Below are positions 29,961 through 36,805 of a stretch of DNA of 36,805 nt, in pieces (positions within the stretch are counted from its first letter, which is position 1; each line of letters starts with the position of its first letter). The notes below the pieces were generated by a model that was not told the origin of the DNA, did no database searches, and saw nothing but the letters and a program-made list of their open reading frames with translations. The DNA is from Pseudonocardia lacus (GTDB taxonomy: Bacteria > Actinomycetota > Actinomycetes > Mycobacteriales > Pseudonocardiaceae): positions 1 to 36,805 of the forward strand of contig NZ_JAHDTH010000061.1 of assembly GCF_018531445.1 (NCBI RefSeq). Direction: 5' to 3'. The translations under genes were made by a program, and so were the position numbers.

Positions 29961-30022
29961 GGCGACTCCGTGGGATGGGTCGGGGGCTCGGGTCGGTGGG
30001 CTCGGGTCGGTGGATCGGTCGG

Positions 30023-30763
30023 TCAGGACAGGTGGCGGCCGAAGAAGTCGCGGACCTTCGCCCAGCCGTCCACGGCGGCGACCGGGCGGTAGGAGGGCCG
30101 GTCGACGGCGAAGAACCCGTGGCCGGCGTCGGGGTAGCTGTGGAACTCGTGCTCCTTGCCGTGCTCGGTGAGGATCCGGTCGAGCTCGGCGACCTCCTCC
30201 GGCGTCGGGTTCTTGTCCTCGTCGCCGAACAGGCCCAGCACCGGGCAGCGCAGGTCGACCAGCGCGTCGCCGATCGGGTCCCAGTCGATCCCGAGCGCCG
30301 ACGGCGGCGCGCTGAGCACGAACGCGCCGTAGCAGTTCACGGCCGCGTCGACGGGCAGCCGGCAGCCGGCCAGCACCGACTGCCGCCCGCCGGAGCAGTA
30401 GCCGATCGTGGCGACCTTCCCGTTGGACGACCCCAGCCCGCGCAGGTGCTCGACCGCGGCCCCGACGTCGCCGAGCATGCGCTCGTCGGGCACGCCGCCC
30501 GCGGCCCGGGAGGCCGCCGCGGCGTCGTCCGGGTCGGCGCCCGGCGCGTCGCGGTGGTGCAGGTTCGGGCAGATGGCCGCGTAGCCCCACGCGGCGAACC
30601 GGCGGGTGATCTCCTTGGTGGCCGCGTCCCAGCCGGGCATGTGGTGGATCACCACGACCCCACCGGTCGGAGGGCCGTCGATCGGGTGAGCCAGGTAGGC
30701 GTCGATGGCGTCGCCACCCGCTCCGGTGATCGTGACCAGTCCCGCCCGCAGCGCGTCGCGCAC
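30023..30763 (-). CDS. Dienelactone hydrolase family protein
   Basis: This 246-residue alpha/beta hydrolase is related to carboxymethylenebutenolidase. The Cys-Asp-His triad is visible: Cys123 in GYCSGG, an Asp in FGDEDKNP (181-183) and His215 in DAGHGF. An early GGVVVIHHMPGWD is the oxyanion region. I prefer the GTG at 30763, preceded by GGGGTGCCGGG and placing similarity at residue 5; ATG 30823 would leave only nine bases to the divergent dehydrogenase start. It may hydrolyse lactones or esters; no chlorocatechol pathway is nearby, so the substrate is open. Confidence 0.85.
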   Translation of the reverse strand: MRDALRAGLVTITGAGGDAIDAYLAHPIDGPPTGGVVVIHHMPGWDAATKEITRRFAAWGYAAICPNLHHRDAPGADPDDAAAASRAAGGVPDERMLGDVGAAVEHLRGLGSSNGKVATIGYCSGGRQSVLAGCRLPVDAAVNCYGAFVLSAPPSALGIDWDPIGDALVDLRCPVLGLFGDEDKNPTPEEVAELDRILTEHGKEHEFHSYPDAGHGFFAVDRPSYRPVAAVDGWAKVRDFFGRHLS

Positions 30764-30832
30764 CCCGGCACCCCCGATTCCCGTCGCGTCGCACCGGCCC
30801 CCACGGCCGGCGTAGATCGCCATACTGGCACC

Positions 30833-31987
30833 GTGGCGGGCAACGGGGTGGGCGGCGCGGCGACGGGCGGCGTGGGCGGCGGGGCGACCGGCGGGACGGA
30901 CGGCGGCGTCGAGGTGGTCCCGGTCGACGCGCTCACCGCGACGGTCCGCGACATCTTCGCCGCGGCGGGCTGTGCCCCGGCCGAGGCCGAGCGCGTGGCC
31001 ACCGACCTCGTCGGGGCCAACCTGACCGGGCACGACAGCCACGGCGTCGTGCGCGTGCCGCTCTACGTGCAGTGGCTGCGCGCCGGCTACGTGCACGCCG
31101 GCCGCTCCGCCGAGGTCGTCACCGACGGCGGCGCCTTCGTCGTGCTCGACGGCCGCTCGGGCCTGGGCCAGACGGTCGCCACCGAAGCCGTCGCGCTGGG
31201 CGTGCGGCGGGCACGGGCGCAGGGCTCGTGCATCGTGGCGCTGCGCAACGCCGGCCACATCGGCCGGGTCGGGCTCTACGCCGAAACCGCCCTGACCGAA
31301 GGGCTCATCTCGCTGCACTTCGTCAACGTGGCCCGCTCCGCGCTGGTGGCCCCGTTCGGCGCGGTCGAGCGCCGGTTCTCCACCGCGCCGGTCGCGATCG
31401 GCGTCCCGCTGCCCGGGCGTCCCATCGTGCTGGACTTCGCCACGTCGCTGGTGGCCGAGGGCAAGGTGCAGGTGGCCTCGCACGGCGGCAAGCCCCTCCC
31501 GCCCGACGCCCTCATCGCCGCCGACGGCGAGCGCTCCGGCGACCCGCGCGTCCTCTACGGCGACTACGCCGATGCCGACCTGCGGTCCGCGGCCAACGGC
31601 ACCGGCGCGATCCGGGCCTTCGGCGAGCACAAGGGCTCCGGGCTGGCGCTGGTGGTCGAGCTGCTGGCCGGGGCGTTCACCGGTGGCGGCTGCGCCGGGC
31701 CGCCGGGGGGCCCGCCCGGCATCGCCAACGGGATGCTCTCGGTGTACCTGTCGCCCGAGCACTTCGGCACGCGCGAGGAGTTCGAGCGGATCGGGCGCGA
31801 GTACCTGGACTGGGTGCTCTCCGCCCGGCCGGCCGACGCGGCCGAGCCGGTGCTGGCCCCCGGCGACCCGGAGGCCCGCACCCGGGCGGCCCGCATCGCC
31901 GCCGGCGTGCCGCTGCCGGCGAGCACGTGGGCCGCTCTGCGGCGCACCGCGGCCGAGCTCGGGGTCGAGGTGGCGGCGGCCGGGTAA
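30833..31987 (+). CDS. Malate/L-lactate dehydrogenase family (LDH2/YlbC-type) oxidoreductase
   Basis: This 384-residue NAD(P)-dependent 2-hydroxyacid dehydrogenase of the LDH2 fold is unrelated to classical LDH. Family signatures are LTGHDSHGVVRVPLY with catalytic His, RNAGHIGRVGLYAE, VAPFGAVERRFSTAPVAIG, VLDFATS and GEHKGSGLALVVE near the C-terminus. A Gly-rich, probably disordered lead of about 25 residues follows the GTG start; a later start cannot be excluded. A CATACT -10-like hexamer seven bases upstream suggests a near-leaderless mRNA. It may interconvert malate, lactate, ureidoglycolate or another hydroxyacid; the purine operon downstream makes ureidoglycolate an interesting but unproven option. 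Confidence 0.85.
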   Translation: MAGNGVGGAATGGVGGGATGGTDGGVEVVPVDALTATVRDIFAAAGCAPAEAERVATDLVGANLTGHDSHGVVRVPLYVQWLRAGYVHAGRSAEVVTDGGAFVVLDGRSGLGQTVATEAVALGVRRARAQGSCIVALRNAGHIGRVGLYAETALTEGLISLHFVNVARSALVAPFGAVERRFSTAPVAIGVPLPGRPIVLDFATSLVAEGKVQVASHGGKPLPPDALIAADGERSGDPRVLYGDYADADLRSAANGTGAIRAFGEHKGSGLALVVELLAGAFTGGGCAGPPGGPPGIANGMLSVYLSPEHFGTREEFERIGREYLDWVLSARPADAAEPVLAPGDPEARTRAARIAAGVPLPASTWAALRRTAAELGVEVAAAG

Positions 31988-32038
31988 GAGGACACGTATC
32001 CGCGCCCGCGCGGCGGGCCCGGCAGGAGAGGTGGAGCG

Positions 32039-32116
32039 ATGAGCGAGCCTGCGAGCGAATCATCCGATACAGCGCCCGCGCAGCGCCGACCGAGCGCTAG
32101 CGAGGGAGTGCGATGA
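32039..32116 (+). CDS. 25-residue small open frame coupled to the second DUF3618 gene
   Basis: An ATG at 32039 preceded by GGAGAGGTGGAG opens a 25-codon frame rich in Ser, Ala, Pro and Arg. Its stop overlaps the DUF3618 ATG as ATGA (32113-32116). Such coupling plus a good ribosome site suggests a translated leader. Alternatively the stretch is a dispersed intergenic repeat that happens to be open; composition alone does not decide. No known motif. Confidence 0.4.
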   Translation: MSEPASESSDTAPAQRRPSASEGVR

Positions 32117-32466
32117 GCACCCAGGGATCGGACCGAGGGTCCGAGCAGCAGCACGGCGTCGTCGTCCCGATCGACCCGCGCCGGCCCTACGTCGACGGCA
32201 GCGCGGCCACGCCCGAGCAGCTGCGCGCCGAGGTCGACCTGCACACCGGGGAGCAGGTCCAGCGGGTCGAGGAGGCCCGCGACGAGCTCGCCGCCACCCT
32301 GGCCGAGCTGGTCGCCCGGCTCGACCCCCGACCGCGGCTGCAGGCGGCCGCGGAGCGGATCGTCGCGAGCACCCGGCGCCCGGGGGTGATCGCCCCGGTG
32401 GCCGGGGTGGGGGTGCTGGTCGTGCTGGCCAGGCTGGCCAGGGCCCGCCGCGGATCGCGGGGCTGA
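32113..32466 (+). CDS. DUF3618 protein, short form
   Basis: This 117-residue protein has the DUF3618 helix (TPEQLRAEVDLHTGEQVQRV to ELAATLAELVARLDPR, residues about 33-75) and one C-terminal membrane helix (about 91-107) followed by Arg-rich cytoplasmic residues. It lacks the 11-residue repeats of the copy at 25954-26508. No Holin-X partner is adjacent; instead a 25-residue frame precedes it with a 4-base overlap. Convergent with the molybdenum enzyme gene, 62 bases away. Probably an envelope or stress protein. Confidence 0.82.
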   Translation: MSTQGSDRGSEQQHGVVVPIDPRRPYVDGSAATPEQLRAEVDLHTGEQVQRVEEARDELAATLAELVARLDPRPRLQAAAERIVASTRRPGVIAPVAGVGVLVVLARLARARRGSRG

Positions 32467-32528
32467 GCACCCGCTCAGCAGGTACCCGGGCGCCGTGACG
32501 TCCGGGACCGCCGGCCGGCCCTGCGCGA

Positions 32529-35234
32529 CTACCTGCTGTGCTGACCGCCCGCGGCCAACCGCCAGACGCGGTCGGCGGTCATCGGCAGGGCGTGGGGGCG
32601 CACCCCGATGGCGGCGCGCACGGCGTTGGCGACGGCGGGGGCGACCGGGTTGTAGGGGGCCTCGCTCATCGACTTCGCCCCGTACGGTCCCAACCGGTCG
32701 CTCGTCGCGGCCAGCAGCACCTCGGTGCGCGGCACGTCGGCGAACTGGGGCAGGTGGTAGTTGCGCAGCACCCCGGTGGTGACCGCCCCGTGCTCGTCGA
32801 CCAGCAGCTCCTCGAACAGCGCCGTGCCCAGCGCCTGGGCCACACCGCCCTCGATCTGGCCGCGCAGCTGCTCGGGGTTGAGCACGGTGCCGGCGTCGGC
32901 GGCGTGCACCGAGCGCAGGAACCGGACCTCGCCGGTGCCGACGTGCACCGCGACCCGCACGGCGTGCACGTTGAAGGCCACCGAGCGCGGGGTGCCGTCG
33001 TGGGTGGCCCGCGCGGTGAGCCCGTCCGGGCCGGCGATCGCGGTCAGCGGCACGAACCCGGCGCCCGATTGGACCCCCAGCGGGCCGAGCTCGCCGGGCG
33101 CGCGCCGCGCGATCAGCTCGCGCAGGGCGAGCGCGGCGGCGTGCACGGCCTTGCCGGCGACGACGCTGCCGGCCGAGCCGAAGGCCCCGGTGTCGTGGCC
33201 CACGGCGTCGGTGTCCGACTGCCAGAGCCGGACCCGGTCGGGCTCGGTGGCCAGCGCGGTCGCCACCAGCTGGGTGTGCACGGTGCTGGTGCCGTTGCCG
33301 AACTCGGCGGTGCCGACCCGGACCGCGTAGCGCCCGTCGGGCTCCAGCGTCACCGACGCCTCGGCCAGGTGCCCGCGCGGGGGCACGGTGGCGATCATGG
33401 CCGCGGCCATGCCCTCCCCCACCCGCCACTCGGGCCCGCGCGGCGCGGGCACGTCGTCGCCCGCCCGGACGGCGGCGCGGGCCATGTCGAGGCACTGGTC
33501 CAGGCCGTAGGAGCCGTAGGTGAGGTCGTCGTCGGGGTCGGGCCCGTGCGCGGCGACGATCGGGTCCCCGGGGACGACGACGTTGCGGGCGCGCAGGTCG
33601 AACGGGTCGATGCCGAGCCTGCGGGCCAGCTCGTCGAGCGCGCACTCGATGCCGAACATCACCTGGCCCAGGCCGTAGCCGCGGAACGCGCCCGAGGGCA
33701 CGTTGTTGGTGTACGCGGCGCGGGCGTCGACCCGCTTGTTCGGGCAGCGGTAGAGCCCGACCGACTCGTGGCAGCCGTGGAACAGCACCCCCACCGAGTG
33801 GTTGCCGTACGCGCCGGCGTCGGACAGGACGTCGACGGCCAGCGCGGTGAGCACGCCGTCGGCGGTGGCGCCGACCCGCACCCCCACCCGCATGGGGTGG
33901 CGGCAGGGCAGCGCGGTGAGCGACTCGGTGCGGGTGATCTCCCACTGCACGGGCCGGCGCAGGCGCAGCACGGCCAGCGCGACCAGGTCCTCGGTGAGCA
34001 TCTCCTGCTTGCCGCCGAACCCGCCCCCGACGCGCGCGGTCAGCACCCGCAGCCGTGCGTGGTCCAGGCCCAGCACCCGGGCCAGCTCGCGGCGGACCAG
34101 GAACGGCACCTGGGTGCTGGTCCGCACGACGAGCCGATCGCCCTCGTCGAGCCAGGCCACGGTGCCGTGGGTCTCCAGCTGCCCGTGCGAGACCCGCTGG
34201 GTCGTCCAGGTGCCCTCGACGACCTCCGCGGCCGCGCGCAGACCGGCCTCGACGTCGCCGACCCCGCCGTGCAGCTCGGCGACCAGGTTGGCGCCCGGGT
34301 CGGCGATGCCCGCGGCGCGGTCCTTGTCCGCGTGCAGCAGCGGCGCCCCCGGCGCCAGCGCGGCCAGCGGGTCGAGCACGGCGGGCAGCACCTCGTAGTC
34401 CACGACGATCGCCCGGCACGCGCGCTCGGCCGCGGCCACCGAGTCGGCCACCACGGCGGCGACCCGCTGCCCCACATGGCGCACCATCGCGTCGAGCATC
34501 AGGGTGTCGTCCGGGTCGTCGTGGCGGTTCTCGTGCCGCCCGGTCGAGTAGTGCACCCGCGGGACGTCGGCGTGGGTGAGCACCAGGTGCACCCCGGGCA
34601 GCGCCCGCGCCGCCGCGGTGTCGATCGAGCGGATGCGGGCGTGCGCGTGCGGGCTGCGCAGCACCGACAGGTGCAGCACGCCCGGCGGCGGCTCGTCGAG
34701 GGTGTAGGGCTCGCGACCGGTGACCACCCGGACGCCGGCCGGTGCGGGCAGCGAGCGGCCGGGCGCGGCGCCGTCCTTCTCGGTGTTGACCCCGCCGGCG
34801 AGCGCGTCGGCGACGGACCGGTAGCCGGTGCACCGGCAGAGGTTGCCCTTGAGCAGGTGGCCCAGGTCGGCGCCGTCAGGGTCGCCGAGGCCGTCGGGGC
34901 GCTCGGCGTCGAGGGCGGCGGCGGTGACGACCAGGCCCGCGGTGCAGAAGCCGCACTGGAACCCGCCGGCGTCGACGAACCGGCGCTGGACGGGGTGCAG
35001 GTCGTCGGGGGTGCCCAGGCCGGCCGCGGTGGTCACCGAGCGCCCGTCGGCGCGCGCGGCCGGGTAGACGCAGGAGTGCACGGGCGTGCCGTCCACCAGC
35101 ACGCTGCAGGCCCCGCAGTCGCCGGAGTCGCAGCCCTTCTTGACCGCGCTGTGGCCCTGCTCGCGCACGAACGTGCGCAGGCACTGGCCAGGGCGCGGGT
35201 CGCGGTCGGCGGGCACGCCGTCGATCTCGATCAT
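32529..35234 (-). CDS. Fused [2Fe-2S]-molybdenum subunit of a xanthine dehydrogenase-type hydroxylase
   Basis: This 901-residue protein joins the small and large subunits of a molybdenum hydroxylase. The N-terminal 150 residues bind two [2Fe-2S] clusters: Cys35, 40, 43 and 55 (GCDSGDCGAC) and Cys94, 97, 133, 135 (CGFC, CRC). From about residue 160 follows the molybdopterin part, with GGGFGGKQEM, AFRGYGLGQ (Arg of purine hydroxylases) and a late YGAKSMSEAPYNP containing the candidate active-site Glu. E. coli XdhD has the same fusion order. With GuaD and the FAD subunit it should oxidise hypoxanthine/xanthine to urate. The ATG overlaps the FAD-subunit stop (35231-35234). Confidence 0.9.
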   Translation of the reverse strand: MIEIDGVPADRDPRPGQCLRTFVREQGHSAVKKGCDSGDCGACSVLVDGTPVHSCVYPAARADGRSVTTAAGLGTPDDLHPVQRRFVDAGGFQCGFCTAGLVVTAAALDAERPDGLGDPDGADLGHLLKGNLCRCTGYRSVADALAGGVNTEKDGAAPGRSLPAPAGVRVVTGREPYTLDEPPPGVLHLSVLRSPHAHARIRSIDTAAARALPGVHLVLTHADVPRVHYSTGRHENRHDDPDDTLMLDAMVRHVGQRVAAVVADSVAAAERACRAIVVDYEVLPAVLDPLAALAPGAPLLHADKDRAAGIADPGANLVAELHGGVGDVEAGLRAAAEVVEGTWTTQRVSHGQLETHGTVAWLDEGDRLVVRTSTQVPFLVRRELARVLGLDHARLRVLTARVGGGFGGKQEMLTEDLVALAVLRLRRPVQWEITRTESLTALPCRHPMRVGVRVGATADGVLTALAVDVLSDAGAYGNHSVGVLFHGCHESVGLYRCPNKRVDARAAYTNNVPSGAFRGYGLGQVMFGIECALDELARRLGIDPFDLRARNVVVPGDPIVAAHGPDPDDDLTYGSYGLDQCLDMARAAVRAGDDVPAPRGPEWRVGEGMAAAMIATVPPRGHLAEASVTLEPDGRYAVRVGTAEFGNGTSTVHTQLVATALATEPDRVRLWQSDTDAVGHDTGAFGSAGSVVAGKAVHAAALALRELIARRAPGELGPLGVQSGAGFVPLTAIAGPDGLTARATHDGTPRSVAFNVHAVRVAVHVGTGEVRFLRSVHAADAGTVLNPEQLRGQIEGGVAQALGTALFEELLVDEHGAVTTGVLRNYHLPQFADVPRTEVLLAATSDRLGPYGAKSMSEAPYNPVAPAVANAVRAAIGVRPHALPMTADRVWRLAAGGQHSR

Positions 35235-36019
35235 GCGAGTTCGTCCACGACCTCGGCGGCCAGCCGACCGGTGACGTGGGCGCGCCAGTCCGGGGCGCCG
35301 TGCGGGTCGTCGTACCAGCGCTCGACCGTCGCGAGCGCCGCGCTCAGCTCGGCCTCGCGGGGCGGCGCGGCGAAGGCGAACCGGAACGGTCGCTCGGTGG
35401 CCGCGGTGACGGTGAGCACGAGCCCGCCGTCCGGGTCGCGGCGGCCGATCACGACGGCTCCCGACCGCCCCTGGGCGGTCAGCGCGGCGCGGCGGAACGC
35501 GGTCGGGGCGGCCAGCGCCGCGGCCGGCAGCCGCACCGACCGCAGGACCTCGCCGGGACGCAGGTCCGTGGTGCGGACGCCGGTGACGAACCGGGCCACC
35601 GGGACGCGGCGGACCGAGCCGCCCGGCCCCCACAGCTCGGCGACGCCGTCGAGGGCGGCGCACAGCGAGGTCATCGGCCCGGCCGGCAGCGCGAGGCAGA
35701 CGTTGCCGCCGACGGTGGCCGTGTGCCAGATCTTGAACGAGCCGGCCAGCGCCCGGCAGCAGGTGCGGAACAGCGCCGGGCCGGCCGCGGCCAGCTCGGC
35801 CAGGGTGCAGGTGGCCGAGATCGTCAGCGCGCCGTCCGACCCGGTGACCAGCGAGGGCCAGCCGAGCCCGGTCAGGTCGACCAGCGCGGCCAGGTGCGGC
35901 TGCGGCTCGGAGAACAGCCAGGTGCCGCCGGCGAGCACGGCCGAGCCCGGGCCGAGCAGGGCGTCGAGGCCGGCGCGGTCGGTCGGGCGGTGCAGCGCGC
36001 CCACGGTGTGCAGGTCCAT
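35231..36019 (-). CDS. FAD-binding subunit of the molybdenum hydroxylase
   Basis: This 262-residue protein is homologous to the medium (CoxM/XdhB/YgfM-type) subunit that passes electrons from [2Fe-2S] clusters to FAD and NAD. FAD-binding parts are GSAVLAGGTWLF near residue 24-35 and ATVGGNVCLALPAGPM near 100-117. RPGEVLRSVRLPA is the usual C-terminal domain region. It sits 37 bases after guaD and overlaps the fused subunit gene by four bases. Length is slightly short of the family's usual 280-290. Confidence 0.9.
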   Translation of the reverse strand: MDLHTVGALHRPTDRAGLDALLGPGSAVLAGGTWLFSEPQPHLAALVDLTGLGWPSLVTGSDGALTISATCTLAELAAAGPALFRTCCRALAGSFKIWHTATVGGNVCLALPAGPMTSLCAALDGVAELWGPGGSVRRVPVARFVTGVRTTDLRPGEVLRSVRLPAAALAAPTAFRRAALTAQGRSGAVVIGRRDPDGGLVLTVTAATERPFRFAFAAPPREAELSAALATVERWYDDPHGAPDWRAHVTGRLAAEVVDELA

Positions 36020-36056
36020 CGTCCTCTCTGTCCGGTCGGTGCTTGTCAGGTCGGGC

Positions 36057-36542
36057 TCAGTACGCCACCCGGTCGGCCTTGTCCCGCCACGCGTCGAACG
36101 GGGCGACGGCGCCGTCCAGCGCGACGGCCTCGACCCTGGTGTCCCAGGTGTCCCGGTCGCGCCCGAACAGCTCGTAGAAGGCCAGGTCGTCGAAGCCGCC
36201 CCGGGCGGCGTCGTAGCGGTCGGCGGCGTAGACGACCCGGCCGAGCCGGGCCCACAGCGCCGAGGCCATGCACAGCGGGCAGGGCTCGCACGAGGTGTAG
36301 AGCGTGGCGCCGGGCAGCGAGAAGTCGCCGCGCTTCGCGCAGGCGGCCCGGACCGCCACGACCTCGGCGTGCGCGGTGGGGTCGTTGTCGCGGGTGACCC
36401 GGTTCTGGCCCTCGGCGATCAGGTCGCCGCCCATCACCACGACCGCGCCGAACGGGCCGCCACCCTCGGCGACGTTGCGCACGGCCAGGTCGACGGCGGC
36501 GGCCAGCCAGGTCCGGTCGGCTCGCGGATCGGTGTCGGGCAC
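36057..36542 (-). CDS. guaD: Guanine deaminase (CDA-fold, GuaD)
   Basis: This 161-residue zinc deaminase converts guanine to xanthine. Zinc ligands His58 (AHAEVVAV, with proton-shuttling Glu60), Cys88 and Cys91 (SCEPCPLC) are in place. NDPTAHAE, GFDD and the C-terminal APFDAWRDKADRVAY parallel B. subtilis GuaD closely, including the terminal Tyr. I start at GTG 36542, preceded by GAGGAG with a 5-base spacer. It is the first gene of a leftward operon with the FAD and fused [2Fe-2S]-Mo subunits, so its product feeds the next enzyme directly. Confidence 0.93.
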   Translation of the reverse strand: MPDTDPRADRTWLAAAVDLAVRNVAEGGGPFGAVVVMGGDLIAEGQNRVTRDNDPTAHAEVVAVRAACAKRGDFSLPGATLYTSCEPCPLCMASALWARLGRVVYAADRYDAARGGFDDLAFYELFGRDRDTWDTRVEAVALDGAVAPFDAWRDKADRVAY

Positions 36543-36598
36543 GGGAACTCCTCGCAACGGCGGAATGGTCCAGGATGCCTCCTCCGCGGCGGTCGCGC

Positions 36599-36615
36599 GC
36601 CGAGGCCGTCTCGGC
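36599..36615. promoter_or_regulatory. Palindrome upstream of guaD
   Basis: GCCGAG-GCCGT-CTCGGC is a perfect 6-bp-arm inverted repeat, 57 bases before the guaD start. It could be an operator for the purine operon. No regulator is encoded beside it in the window. Confidence 0.4.
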
Positions 36616-36669
36616 CCCGCTCCCGGATTAACGCACTCGTGACGTCGTGCGCCCCCCGATCGGGTGGGC

Positions 36670-36805
36670 CCTGCCTTCAGCTTGATCTTTAACCTCGTGG
36701 GTCCCGGCGCTGCGCTCAGGTGACCCCGGGTGATCATGGGAGCAGCCCCTGGTTGATCATGCTTCTGACGAAGGAAGAAGATCAACACAAGGGCTGCGGT
36801 GGATA
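36670..36805. other. Lower-GC right-edge segment with an imperfect inverted repeat
   Basis: GC content visibly falls here (TTGATCTTTAACC, GAAGGAAGAAGATCAACAC). Two TGATCATG copies lie at 36731 and 36754. GCAGCCCCTGGTTGATC (36742-36758) pairs with GATCAACACAAGGGCTGC (36780-36797) with one bulge. An ATG at 36759 opens a short rightward frame that runs off the window without a clear ribosome site. It may be the end of an insertion sequence or a neighbouring gene's leader. Confidence 0.4.

Noticed and set aside
31564..34833. A 1,089-codon minus-strand frame overlapping the molybdenum enzyme
   Set aside because: It reads the molybdenum-subunit gene in the wrong frame; it is Arg/Ala/Gly-rich with no domain.
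32538..36692. A plus-strand open frame of nearly 1,400 codons across the purine operon
   Set aside because: It is antisense to three well-recognised enzymes and its translation is low-complexity Arg/Gly/Val/His/Gln, the usual result of high GC at third positions.

Overview
The window is about 37 kb of very GC-rich DNA with strong third-position G/C bias, many GTG starts and many 4-base ATGA or GTGA gene overlaps. It also encodes an F420-dependent luciferase-like enzyme, DUF3618/Holin-X proteins, DUF2795 and DUF6295. Together these point to an actinobacterium, probably of the Pseudonocardiales. That placement is inference from gene content; no rRNA or other phylogenetic marker is present.

Region 1 (1-2745) holds the start of a DUF2157-type membrane protein, a class A FAD monooxygenase, and a divergent TetR regulator. 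The shared promoter carries three 15-bp palindromes spaced exactly 21 bp apart. Region 2 (2797-10811) is a compact biosynthetic-looking operon: DMT-type exporter, KAS III-like condensing enzyme, family 2 glycosyltransferase, cytochrome P450 whose K-helix reads ExxW instead of ExxR, acyl-adenylating ligase, and NAD-dependent epimerase/dehydrogenase. A second P450 converges on it from the other strand and a GNAT gene follows. The condensing enzyme, ligase and short-chain dehydrogenase resemble OleA, OleC and OleD of olefin/beta-lactone pathways. There is no OleB-like hydrolase, so a beta-lactone-type or related lipid product is a reasonable hypothesis.

Region 3 (11120-21197) is a catabolic and uptake island. 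A tightly overlapping leftward operon encodes a CodA-like amidohydrolase, an ABC importer of the sulfonate/nitrate/pyrimidine type (ATPase, permease, lipoprotein), an FAD-linked oxidase, a creatininase-family hydrolase, a TrzN/8-oxoguanine-deaminase-like amidohydrolase broken by a one-base frameshift, and an MTHFR-like protein with an unusual N-terminal CPK...GPCGG module. A divergent XRE-cupin regulator and a PNPOx-like flavoprotein face it. I read it as import and stepwise degradation of an N-heterocycle or N-methyl compound with one-carbon transfer to folate; the substrate is unknown.

Region 4 (21240-24371) contains a TetR regulator with two matching palindromes, a PQQ-type sugar dehydrogenase lipoprotein, and an amidohydrolase missing two expected metal ligands. 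Region 5 (24503-32466) is a stress block: manganese catalase, Holin-X plus an 11-residue-repeat DUF3618 protein, F420 enzyme, Dps, SurE, DUF2795, a small acidic protein, DUF6295, dienelactone hydrolase, an LDH2-type dehydrogenase and a second DUF3618 protein. Several of these genes have a GGGTAC-like element 8-10 bases before the start codon, suggesting a SigB/SigF-type regulon with near-leaderless mRNAs.

Region 6 (32529-36542) is a leftward purine operon, guaD, then an FAD subunit, then a fused [2Fe-2S]-molybdenum hydroxylase, predicted to convert guanine through xanthine to urate. The last ~130 bases are lower in GC, carry an inverted repeat and may be the edge of a mobile element or a new gene. 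No tRNA, rRNA, CRISPR array or recognisable transposase was seen.
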